NCBI RefSeq assembly: GCF_000003815.2
Contig: NC_049985.1
Coordinates: 9,078,251 to 9,128,884 of the forward strand
Direction: 5' to 3'
Source: Branchiostoma floridae
Taxonomy: Eukaryota > Chordata > Leptocardii > Amphioxiformes > Branchiostomatidae
Length of the DNA: 50,634 nt
The stretch's first letter is position 1. Every line of letters begins with the position of its first letter. This document shows positions 1 to 12,600 of this stretch, in pieces. Below the pieces are notes generated by a model, which made no database searches, was not told where the DNA came from, and saw only the letters and a list, made by a program, of their open reading frames with translations. The position numbers and the translations under genes are program-made.

Positions 1-3000
1 CTCCCATGCGTGTTTGTTACTACAGGAATTAAGACGGAGCTCTCCTGTCACTGTTTACGACACGTTCGTGGGTACAAAGTGTCATAGGTCTGCTGAGCGG
101 CTGCCTTTTCACACACTCCCTTCGATAACACAAACCTTTCCGCTTAACGAGGCAGAGCCAGAGACTGGGAATGGGTCGTCAGATGTGACTAGAGGAAGAA
201 ACCCCACCGTTTCGGCATCTTACAATACAACATGTTCGTATTTCTTCTAGCCACATGAAGAACGTGCAGAGATTGGATAGTTTTACAAGACAAACAACCA
301 AGAAGTAATGTTAGAACTTCGTCATACCGGACCAGGCTAAGATTAATGATGACATGACGTCAGGAAAGGTCTGTTTGTCCTGCGTGTTCTGTACTGTCTA
401 TGCTATATAAGACCGTGCATCACTTATCTGAAGAAAACAGTCACATTCCCATCTTTTTTTTATTTGTGCTTTTCATTGTGCAGCGAATACTAGTACTTTC
501 CTTGAAACCATGAATGGAATCGTAAAAGCTAGAAGTACTACATTTCTACCGAATGGTCAGCAGAGCTGGTGGTTTCCTTCACTCGCTCGTGGGACAAACG
601 GTCGAGTGTTAATCTTCATTTCTCTGCTTATGAAATTTTTTGCAATAAAATTTGTGTGTTACATTCAACCAAAATAAGCGGAAGTCGTCTAAATTTTTTT
701 CAATCCGATGTGCGTGCCAAGTGATAGTCTGTCTCGATCTCGAGACGAGCAGCGAGACATTTCATGGCGCGAAGGGCCGACTGGCAACACAGTTGTTGTC
801 TAGGTTTTTGGTGTTTGTTACTCATCTAAATTGAGAGAAGAAAATGCACACAGATAACAGCTCTGCAGATCACCAATACAACGTATCTACTTCCCGAAGT
901 GAAACTGCAATCACAAGGCAGTTGATAGCTCTTAACACGTCCTTACATTGACGTTGCACACTTGAATGACGTCAGAAATACAGAAACACTGACTACCACT
1001 GGACGACATTCTGGTCTTCCCCTTTTCCTGGCCATAGCCAGTTGCCAAAAGGGAAGCTTCGTCGGTCGTATCTGGACATTTCCGTGGGAGGTTAACCGAG
1101 ATGTTGGCATGGAACGCGACAGCGCATTATTGGATTACGTCGGCGTGTTGAAGTTCACAGCAATGGCTGGCAGAAACATGCGGTACAGTAATGTTATCCT
1201 GCATGTTACCGGCGCTGTTGGCACGGAGGCGCCCAGCCTGCGGGCACACACAGATAACATCAGGAAGTGACTCGTGTCCTGGCACAACGTCTCGTGTTCA
1301 TGGTAAACACTTCCTTGTTGACTTGGCCTGATTACATCAGATCAAGTATGCCAAGGTTGTCTTTCGTACATTGTCATCTGCAGTGGATAGGAAACTTCCC
1401 TCTGAAGGGTTGGCGACGGGTTTTACTTCATTCATTAAGAAGTAAAGCTTCAAACTGTCAAAGTATCAAAGGACCTTCCAAGCCCGAGAACGAAACACAG
1501 AAGATGACGTTTAGAGACTAAAGGTGCACTCTCACTGCACTTGCGTCAAGCTTGCGTCACTTCGAAAGATACTCAACGAGTTTCAGGGATAAAGAATGAG
1601 ATTTTTCACTTTTTGTGTATTTTGTCGTCTTCTAAGTCATACTTTTACGTACTACGCAATATCTAAATTATAAAGTAAAAGAGAAAATAACCAAACAGTG
1701 ACGCAGTGAACGAACCCCGCAGTGACGCAAGCTTCCCGCAAGTGCAATGAGAGTGCACCTTGATTTATGTCTCTGCAAGTCTGAAAAGGAATGGTTCACA
1801 GCTTCCTAGACGTTAAGTATGGTATTGTGGTTGGTGACGTAAAATGGTGACCTCGTCTTGAAGGACGATCGACGCCGTGCTGCCATTACCATGGTAACTG
1901 TAATCACTGTTCTAACACCGCCCTCATTAGTCGTGCGGTAATGCCGAACTCATCCGCGATCTTACCTCGGACTAAACGGTAAAACGGCGCGTAAGAACTA
2001 CTTCCTCTGTGGGGATTTAGTCACTTTTAGTTGACTTTAAGGTGACGTTTCTGATACTTACTTGGAATATCGCGTGTAATTTCTTCCAATCCTGACTCTG
2101 AGTCTGACTTTTTGCTACCAATGTGATAAACAAAATACACAACATTTCTTCATGATAATTATACATAATCGCGCGATTCACAAAGTGAAATTATATGACA
2201 TGTTATCTTAACATAGGAAATGACCTCCAGTTTCCCTTTCGTCGTCAACTACAACTAAGGAGGAACACGAATGAAGGAGATTGTAATATTTGTATGCTAT
2301 AATTGATTTATGATCAAGCCCTTGATGTCTTGTATCATGACGAAACGATAATCTTAGTGTGTACTTATGATGAAATCCTTTCCGAGCCAACGGATGCGAT
2401 GCTGGTGGTGGTCCAGTTCTCACCGCCACTACAAGCTTTAATCCGGCCTAACATATAAGAACACGTGGATTCCACACCAGCCTAAAGCCCGTCCTCTGGT
2501 AACAAGGCCCTACTCAGCGGCCTGACCGGGCGACGTGCCCAGACAGAGTGGAGTCGGGTTTTTACCTTAATCCTGTTTTGGCGACCGTTACCCGTTTGTG
2601 CCATGCCCCCTACCTCGTCAAACGAGAAGAGTCCCCAGAGTTGTCGTGCGAACGCCTCACACGATGGCTGTTCAGACACCTCGCGGTGACCCGCACAGAC
2701 CCAGACGTCTATCAGCGAACGATGAGTGGTCCAAAACCCGACAACTTCAAAATACGGTTCACTTGAATCTTCTACAAGGCGTAAAAGGACCACCCGAAAG
2801 AGAAAACAAACGGAGTGTCTTTTTATTCCTGAGCTGGCTACACAATGTGTTTTAACTAGGAAATGTAGCCGGGCTGTGGTTTTCTTTCAAACCTTGTTTG
2901 AATCTATTCGTGGAAAATATGTTGCACTCGTAATGACCAGATTTGTTGCTGGCAGATGTCTCTGTTTTGTACACTAGTTTAAGGTATTTAGAGGCTTTCT

Positions 3001-3683
3001 GGACAGGAATCAGAGAGAGACTACCATATGGTTCCTGTGGTTGCATGTCTCCAGCTGATGTTTTTGTACTCTACACATGCATTTTGATGTTTTCATTTTT
3101 AGATTTTTACTCTACACAGTAGGTTGTATGTACGTGGATGGAGATGACGTCATCATTTAGTCTTCTTAATTACATGTATAAGGAACGAAGCGAATGGTTT
3201 CAGAGGTCTCCGTTTAAGAAGTGGGGAGACTTATAAATCAGTCTTAATCTTTAATTGATAGTGTGATTCTTTCTATCATAGGCATACAATTGAGTATTAG
3301 GCAGTTAGGATTTTGAAACACCCAGCAGGACCAACTGCAATGACTCAAGAGTCTTCAATCGTTAGAATCAAGTCTAGTCTAGTCAAAGCTAACTCTTTCT
3401 TTAATCTTCTTTCGTCAGATTGAGGTCTTTCATCAATTCAATACCTCGTATGTCTCCGTTGGCAAAACAGCTTACACTGTCCTTTCAGATGATGCAACAC
3501 AGGTCTCTGTACAGAGCTTGGCTTTGAGAAGTTTCCCAAGCATTCTGAGACATGGTACGTTCGGTCACCTTGCAGTGGAAACGTTTTTATGGGCGACAAA
3601 GAAGAGCCCGGCCAGCAACACTGTACCTTTTCATACAAAGCTATTGATATAAAAGACGTGTAACACATCACCCCAATACTCAC
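1..3683. other. Non-coding stretch, probable next intron of the VEGF-like gene
   Basis: I looked on the minus strand for the cystine-knot exon that should follow the VEGF-like exon ending at 3684 (Cys/Pro/Arg/Glu start, then a Cys-x-Gly-Cys-Cys core) and did not find it. The open frames here are short, overlap on both strands and lack splice context. The stretch holds one Harbinger-like MITE at 1522-1760 and three perfect TGACGTCA palindromes at 355, 967 and 3145. Most likely it is the intron after the last visible VEGF-like exon. Confidence 0.5.
1522..1760 (+). mobile_element. PIF/Harbinger-like MITE, copy 1
   Basis: This is a 239-bp non-coding element with terminal inverted repeats beginning AGGTGCACTCTCACTGCACT and ending in the complementary sequence. 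The flanks are TAA on the left (1519-1521) and TGA on the right (1761-1763), i.e. a TWA target duplication with one later substitution. Its AT-rich interior (TACTCAACGAGTTTC, TGTGTATTTTGT, AAGTCATACTTTTA) is shared with the elements at 9639-9872 and 30466-30711. It encodes nothing. The class call rests on the 3-bp TWA duplication, a known hallmark of PIF/Harbinger elements. Confidence 0.85.
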
Positions 3684-6600
3684 TATTCACAATGTCCATA
3701 AGGTCCATGGTAGCAGCCGCCGCCGACCGCCCCATCCCGGACCCATCCTCGCTGTAGTCGGACTGATAGTCGGACAGGTACCGCTCCCCTCCGCCCCGCA
3801 TGTGGCACATGATTTTCCTCCATTGCTGGGGGTAGTAGAGCCTGATGAGGTCCTCCGTGCTGCCGACTCCCGCCAGGTGTCTGTCTAACCTTGACCTCTG
3901 CGGGAAGAGAACATGGAGATCTGCTCAAACACTGTTTGTGTATCTATGTCTAAATCATGTTTATGCCATAATGGGCATGATTTATCGTAAAGTTAGTCTT
4001 TCTGATGGCGTAGAATAACAAAAACATACAGGATGTGTTTGGATACTATTTGATCGTTTTACAACAGTGACTGACAGCTTGCCCCTGGCCTGTCCGTCGT
4101 AATAATGACTTTTGCCCTCTGTGCGAGCCTCACCAGGGTCAGGGTTACAACAGAATCAGGACACGGTAACCCAAACATGCCTTACCGACAGACTTTTCAG
4201 CTCGTTGCCATGGCAACTATCCCTTATGACATCTATAGTGTTATGTTTTCAATTAATATTTCCATATTTGGGAGCTTGTAGGACGGCTTGTAGGAGTCTC
4301 TTCTGTCCTCTCCGTTCGGTCTCTTCTGTCCTTTTGCGGAGAGGACTTGGGAGCTGGATACCAGGCTACACGACATCCGCGACCAGTCACAGTCCCTGAT
4401 AATGAACGACCCCTAGCTGATAAGCGGGCACATGATAGACTATGGGGCGCATATAGTTTGAAGGGTATCTCCCACACATGACCGTGAACTCGGTAAGGAT
4501 AACAATGCCGTACCTGGAACCGAACCACCGTAGGCGGTCGTGGTCTGAATATCTTATAAGTGCTTGTGACAGGATGACACCAACATTACCTGATTTCCTT
4601 ATTCAACGAACATAGACGTTAGTATAAAATTAACGCTATCTTGGTGTTATTGGGCATCGAACCTTACAAATCATACTTTTAGCTCTTGATTGATCCTGTC
4701 AGGTCATCAAATTAGATTCCGTCCATGACATCAGGGTTAACTAACGGTCATGATTTGACACAAGTGAACAGTATCAGATGGAGCGGTTACAAAGCCCAGA
4801 TGACCGTCAAACGAAACCGCTCAAAGGTCTCTGCCAGCGTCAGACCAAGAGAGGAAAATAGCAAATGGCGAAGGACAAGACTTGGTCAAAACAAACATTT
4901 GAGATGGCAGACAAGAAACCAGTGGCGTCTTTCTTAATTACCATGTCCCAAATGACTGCAATGCACGCAGGAAAGGTCAGCTATGAGAGGTGATTTCAGG
5001 TCAGCGCGCCTTTAGGCGAGGCACCTTTGCCTGTAAACTGCCGGTGTAGTTGAGTGCTCTGTTCTGGAGGGCCTGTTTATGTCATTCTCGGCTAATTTTT
5101 CTGAGTGCTTACCGTTGAATATTACCACACATGTCTTTCGGAATACCATATAATCTAGCACGAAATAAGTCCTCTCTTTCGTTCGAGACCGTCTTTGTAG
5201 ACCATCGTTGAATGCAATTCTGGACGCAACATCTATTGTAGACCGTGTCTATAATACGTAGTGACATACTCACGCGAAAGAAAAAAGTTCTAAAAGATTA
5301 TCAAATGTTTTCATCATTTTATTCTGCTTGCAAACGATGAAACAAGGTCAAACAATAGGCAAACGCTGTTAAAGCATTTCCTTGGCAGTTTCCAATGCGA
5401 CCAACCCCAGGCAAGAACTGGTGGACTCCATTCCCTTCCTCTCTGCATCTAAAGGGTTCGGTCAAGTGGTCCTTTATACGTCTCCGGGCCCACTATGCTG
5501 TATGCTCTATCTACCACACCTTGTTATGATGCAAGACGAGCCCAAAGGTCTACAGGCACTTGAAGCCCGTCTTTCATCGAGGAACATTCCCTTTCAATAT
5601 ACATGGTTTCAGCTGGTTGGGTGCGACTTCTAGAGCGTGAAAAGGCGGCGAATCGATAGTTTCAGCAAACCGAGCCGCCGACTGATGCAACACATGAAGA
5701 TAGCTTCCACATGTACGTTTGAAGAGATGACGTCAGATAGAGGGGGAGGGGGGGCATGTTGGGCAGAGAAGCAGAATGAACTGTGTTTGTTGTCCTACGA
5801 ATTTCGCTGTCTTTATCTTAAGACCCGCACCCTGCTGAACTAAAGTTATAGGTAACAGTTGAACCCTTTGTTTATCGTGCCAGTACTGGAGCTACACTAT
5901 CCAGCTGTTCTTAAAAAAAAATCGTCCAACTCAATGATCATGATCCTCAACGTTTGGTCCTCCACACCGTGACACACCTCCACTCTTCGATCATAAAATG
6001 TTTTTTTTTTTTTCTAAAGAAGACTGAGACTAGGTTCTTGATGTCTTGTTTTCGTACTCTCCTGAGATAAGCATGCTGCCTATATCTGGGACGATGACTT
6101 AGTCAGTAGCAGCCTTCAGAAGCCTTGGTGCGGACTACGGTAGGTTCGGGAGATGAGAGCCACATGTTCACATTGGGACAGTGCGGAGGAGTGGCGAAGA
6201 TGAACTGTGCTGCCGACTTGAGAGACGACAGCAAGTCGCACAGAATCAGTCAGCCCATTTCTTAGCGTTGTTTTGTAGTTTCCGCCATGACAGGGACCTT
6301 GACATTACAGACCCGCAATAAGAGATCGGCACAGCTGTGAAATTGTCTAATGGCAGCATCAGTTTCTCACCTACGAATACGGTATCTAGACTTTTCCCTA
6401 TAAAAGTAATTATCTAACGTTACCGAGAAATCCACAAAACGATTGATTCTGTCGCAGAAGAAAAGGCTACTTGCCCGAAGCTAAGGAAAGTATACTCTCC
6501 AACCAGAGGTTCAGCTCCGGCTGTTTTATACGTTCTGATCGGGCTTTCTATCTGTACCGTTGGCCGGCGAACATTTACAAAACGGTACAAAATAGAAAGC

Positions 6601-9600
6601 CCAACAGAAACGCCTAAAACACTTCAAAAACAGCCGGAGCCGAACCTGTGCTTGGAGAGTAGGGAAGTCACCTGTTGACTCCCTACATATAGGCCGCATA
6701 TAACTGTACGGACTAAGCCACAAGAGATGAGGCGTGCATTTAAGATGTAAATATTTATCTAAAGCGTTGGAGATGAGACGTTGATGGTGACGAGACCCAG
6801 GGTCCGTCAGTACTGTGACAGAGAGCTGTAACTGGCATTTGGCACGGCATGCAGATGGACATGGTCTTTCATGGTGGGAACGGCTCTTTGACAAAGACGT
6901 CTTTTTTTTTCTATTAGCTTATTCTTTAATCTTTCAAGTGCATATTGCAGACTGTTGAAAAATTATTGTATCAAAAGTTACAACAAACTTGCGGGAAGAA
7001 ATGTGGACTTCTTTACAAGCTACACATCAAGGTTGCCAATATGTTTGTCATTACGGTAGTTTGGTACTGAAAGGTTCTTTGCCTTGCACATTCCGTTCCT
7101 TTCTATTCAGAAGCCGCTGAGCCAACATCCTGTCTTTTCTATCCTGCCTTCATCAAGGCCATTGTCAGCCTGTATTAAGCGGATTTGAGAACAACGATGC
7201 CGAACCGAACACTCACACGCTCTACTAAGAAAATCCCGGTCTCGGCTGGTTAGCTTTGAAAAGCATCACTCTTACCGTACTCTCTGACATCGACTGTAGA
7301 CCACTTTGAGACATAAATCACAGATGTTCATTTAAATGGTGAGCTTTGTCATGTCCAGATAGACCGAAAACAGCTGTAAGACAACATGGGATCTGCTGTA
7401 CGCTCATGGATGACGTTTCTGACCAACACAGAGTCGGAGTTTTGAGTCACTTGTATAACTATAAGCGTTCTTGTTCGATGACAAAGTCAACATTGGTCAT
7501 ATACAAAACTTGAATATGTGGGTTTTGCTATTTTTGAGGAGAGGAATACACAGTATTTTGGCGTGGTCTACCTGCTGACCTGCTATTGTTGTGGTCCTCT
7601 AAAATGGGCATCGCGTATAAATCCTATATGAAAGCTTTAAATTGAAAAAAAGAGAGACATAGATTAAATTACTCTGATCCTGCCAGGAACACGGTCGAGT
7701 CCATTGACAGCGATCCTACTGCCCCAGAAACAGGCTCGACAGGAAATACACCAGTTAAGGACCTGTGTCTGCACCACTAACGCGTACCTGTTAGCCTGAT
7801 GTTTTGTCAATAAGGAGAGATGTTTGGCACGCTCAGCAGACAGTTGGGCTGCCACGGACGAGCCATTCCCAAGGCCAGGTAGGCGGTGCAGTGTGGAAGG
7901 GTAGAGCTCACGGGTCTGTGGAGACAACACGGCCCTGCCACTTGCGTACACAAGCCTACACAGGGCCTATACACCTGTCTCGTTAGGTAAGGAGGCTTAA
8001 GTAGCGATTAAACAAACCATTTCCCCTGTTCATGCGGTTGACATTCAGCTTCAACAAGGGCTTCCTAGCGATTCAACAAGTCAATTTCTCTGTGCAAATG
8101 CCCAGACTCCTTGCATTTATATTGCCGTCTTTAATTCATCTTCCTTTACACATGCAGGACAATATAGTTGAATCCCGTCCGAAGTTCATGTCCAAAAGTC
8201 ATTTGGAGATAATTTTAGTCTCTACCAGACTCCGGCCTGGCCGAATATTAATATGTGGCCGCCGGTGATAGCTGGATAGACTGCAAAAGAATGACTGGGA
8301 TCCCATGGCAGCTTATCTGTCCCTATTTGGCCAAATTCTTCTCTTTTGTCATCCAACTGACACGTCTGCTTGGATACTAAGACTGATTGTAGGTTTAGTT
8401 ATTTACGCGATTACAATGACGACGCTGGTATCACCTACCATACATCGGAAGAGGTCAGAGAGTGTCTTGTGTCAAGATTGCTGTGATAACCTTCTGCATC
8501 GATGCGAAGGTCCACCTATTTACGTGTCCCCGTATGTGGACCTATTAAAAGAGAATCAGATGGGCTGACTATGGTATCTAGTAGGGTAAACATGTGCGGA
8601 GGTTTGAACGGGAGCCAAGCCGTGGTCCGCAGGTAATGAAGGAGATGACCATGACTTGTTCCTCGTCATGCGGCTCATTCTGGGTGAAGGACAAGTCGGT
8701 ATGAAGACCACGGACAATACCAAGCACGTGCAGTATGTGTTTGTGTAGTCACACCGAGGGGTGTGAGGGGGGCTGAGAAAGCGCAGAATGTGGTGTCACA
8801 GGGGTGAAATGACATGAACAAGCGATTCACCTTTGTGTGTCTGTTTGCCTACTGGTTTGGGGAATGCATTGAGGAATCCGGGGGTGTTCCAATCCGAACC
8901 TGCATGCTACTGGAAAGGGTTGCAGTCCTACGGTAAGCCGTACATGCACAGTGTACCTACTGAAGAAAATAGGAGGATATCTATCATGTCTATTTCCTGG
9001 TACAATAAACCTACATATGCTGTACACGGCTTCTTCTTTTCTTTGGGTCACGATCAGTGCATGCCAGTGACTGAAAGCTTATTGGATTGGTATAACTTTC
9101 GCGCTCAAAGTTTGTTTTGCGATCGCGTCATGAGCAATGTGGAAGACTGTTCGCTTTTTAGCTTTTTTGTTGTTGCTGTTGACCTTGGGGCTAGAGGGTA
9201 AAAAGTGAGAGTTGACCTTGCATACATACCATTCCGGTAATTCATTCACTCACGAAAACCACTACATCAGAGGAAAAACTTGGTCTCTTTTCTCACAACC
9301 TTTGATAGTGTGTACAAGCATGCCTTGGAACAGATCGACTTTCTGCCAATTTTTCCACCCAACTTCCAAGGTCAATTTTTGGCGCCAAACTTTGCCTTGC
9401 ACGGGGTGATTTATCCCCTGTCTACCCGACGTGTCAGACCACATCGGCAAGCTTTTAGCACTGGACTTGATTTCACAGACGGTAAATTTGGACTATTTCG
9501 GGCTGCCTCGTGAACCTTTTGCTATAAATCAATCGTCAGTTTACACTCAAAGACCCGCGCCACCTTTCTCGGCCTGTAAAAGCGCAGGATAACCAGTTAG

Positions 9601-12600
9601 GTCTGCCATGGACCACTTCACTGCTGCTGAATCGCTAAAGGTGGCATATAACTGCACTTAGGGCACCGGTACGGCACTGCGGGGTTTGAAAGATACTCAA
9701 CGAATTTCAGAGATAAAGAACGAATTTTGTTACGTTTTGTGTATTTTGTTGTCTTCTAAGTCATACTTTTAAGTATTACGCAATATCTGAATTTAAAAAA
9801 TCCGATGAAATAACAAAACAGTGCCGCAGTGAACGAATCCCGCAGTGCCGCACCTGTGCCCAAAGTGCACCTTAAGTGTGATCGGGAATGGGGGATCGGA
9901 GTCTATGATTGTGTAATAATCCTATACTTTTTTTATTCATTCAAGTGGTTGATGTTTTTACTTGCTCNNNNNNNNNNNNNNNNNNNNNNNNNNNNNNNNN
10001 NNNNNNNNNNNNNNNNNNNNNNNNNNNNNNNNNNNNNNNNNNNNNNNNNNNNNNNNNNNNNNNNNNNCCTCCTAACAGACGTCTTGAAGTTCCTGAGCAG
10101 GCAAATACAACAAGCACTTGAATGAATTAAAAAAAATGTAGGATTCTTACACAATCATAGACCCCGTTTTGGATATCTAGAACATACCCTAACGCACAAT
10201 ACACACATACGATGCTATATAGGCTATGACTTTGTGAAAAGTGGATGAAAGGAGGGGAAGTTTCGCGGCCAATCCCTACTTCAAGTAACCCCCTCCCGAC
10301 AGTTACAAGTTGTGTGCCTTTCCTCTCTTCTACTTCGAGTGCTGTATATTGCATCTGCACTCTGCCTTCGTCGTATCTGTAGTTTGTTATGAGTATATAA
10401 AAACAATAAAGAGAAAGAGAAAACCGCCAAAACGTAGGCCGTTTACCGGGCTAAACCGAAAGGTCTTAATAAGACCCAGGTCTTTATAAACGGTCGATCC
10501 CCCAGACAAGAGGTGGTAAGTCGAGCTCTTGGAGTCTGCCAGGTACAGATCAACATGAGAGGGGTTATGGCACGGGGGGTCTCTGTGTGAGAGTCATACC
10601 AACTGAACGTGCAACTCCGTGTGAACACATCTGTTGGCTCGCCTCAATGTGCTCAGAGCTTTTCCATGTTCACAAAAGTCCAGACAGGGGCAGTCAGGAA
10701 CAGTCCTCTCAAGATTCACTTCATTTCCTCTCAAATCAAAAGTCTGCTCATAGTTGGACCTGTTTGCCCATTTCGCGCCTGCTTGCATTGTTAGATTCAA
10801 GCATTCAGCCATAGTGTTGTATCCATCATATGGGACATCATACGCGGCCAAGGTGACATTTTTGAGAATATAATGGGTACTATATGACTATAATTGGTGC
10901 TAGCTGCTTAAATGACACGAAACGTCTAATTTGTAGGGTAGGAGGCAAAATATTGAGGTCAAGGTCGTCATGATACGTACACACCACAGTCATTAGTCCT
11001 CCCGGCCATCTCCCCGCATGTGACATACATCAATATACATCAACAGACGTTTATCCTGGGCTAAACCGCAGGGAGAAATTGATAACTTCTCCTCTAGTTA
11101 TCTGATGGTAACCTCCAACATTTGCTGATCCGTCTTTAGGATGGATTACGCGGATTATACGGTTGCCTAGCGAACGCATTACCTACACCATACATTGTTT
11201 CTTCCTTTACAATTAGAGTGAATCATTGCTTAATCCTCCTCAGATTTCAGCTTGGCACTCGCTTGGCAGCTTGGCCAAAATGTGTTGATGCTTCAGTCCA
11301 CCCCCCTCTTTTCTTTCCCACTCTTGACACATTATCTGTCCCCACCATACCCCACACTTGTAGAACTCTCCCACGCCAAGAAGCAAAATGCCTTCAAGGT
11401 GGATGTGCTTTCTCTGCAAACACTGTAAATTACGCGGAAATGTGTGAACAAAGCTCTGACGACGTTTGTCTGTGTCGGTTCAATGCACGATACCAGACAG
11501 ATTTGGCTGGGAACTGCGGTGATGCCAGGATAGGGCAGGCGGTGGTGGCGGTGCACTGACCCGCACGGAGGGCCCTGTCTCCCCCCTCCCACTTCTGCTT
11601 TCTCGACAAGGCGTCAGGCCACATTTCTGACACATGTTCTCTGTCAGTCCACCGTTTGAGTCTTTCAATATAGCACCGCATGTAAACACTTTAGGATTCC
11701 CTGAAAACTAATTTTACCTCGTATCAAAAGGGAATTATTCGGATGTCAGAATCATTAATCAATCTTTCATAGCGTTTTGACACCCGCCTGGAAAGGGAAA
11801 TGGCGCGCCAACAAAGTTCAATGCCACACAACAATGTCCCATGTTGAACTTTAAAAATGTTTTAAAGTGTTCTTGGCCGGTTATCTAAGGACAATGTCCC
11901 TACGTTCACTGTTGACATAAATGTGTCTCCCAAAGTGAAAGATTCTAACCAAGTGCATGACAAAACATTAATGTTCGCGCCATATTGACCATTGGTCTTC
12001 TTTATCATGACACTTAACTTAAATCTGGAGTAGGTGGTGATTGTTTCAATCGTCATTACGCAAAACCCTTGCCCAATCATAAATTGTATGGTGATGAAAG
12101 AAATAAGACATCTTTCAGTTAGGGGTCACATTTCCAAACCGAGGCCCGGCCGGGATGTTTAAAGAAACGAAAAATTAAAATGTGTACCTAGAAATATACA
12201 CATACCATGCCCATGAATCTTATCTTGACATTTTGTGTATTTTAATGTCTTTTATATCATTCTTCTCGCTCCCAAAAGCTGCCCGACCAAGCGACCGGGC
12301 CCCGGTTTGGAAATGACCTAAGCCTTAAGAATGCTCTTTAGGCACACACGGTTGCTCCAGTGCCACTGCCGTCTTGTCGTCAGTATATGTCAGGCGTGCG
12401 TGGCGTGTATGGCAACAGTGGGGGTAAATGTTAGCGCACGTCGCTGCTGTTGACGCTGCGCAGTGATTTGGCACTAGTCTTGTATTTTGGCATCACAAGG
12501 CCCCTCCATTACAACACCATTTACAAGTTTCAACAGAACGTGTAACCTTTTCTCTCAGAAATACTTAACGACAGGCAGTCGTAGCGTCCAACCGTTTGAA

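Noticed and set aside
403-411. A CTATATAAG TATA-like sequence on the plus strand.
   Set aside because: No coding exon, donor or supported transcript follows; such sequences are frequent by chance in AT-rich DNA.
4625-4665. A TTCGATG motif on the minus strand resembling a tRNA T-loop.
   Set aside because: The flanking bases do not form a T-stem, and no acceptor, D or anticodon arms are present.
9829-10154. Open frames spanning the run of N.
   Set aside because: They consist largely of undetermined bases and palindrome arms.
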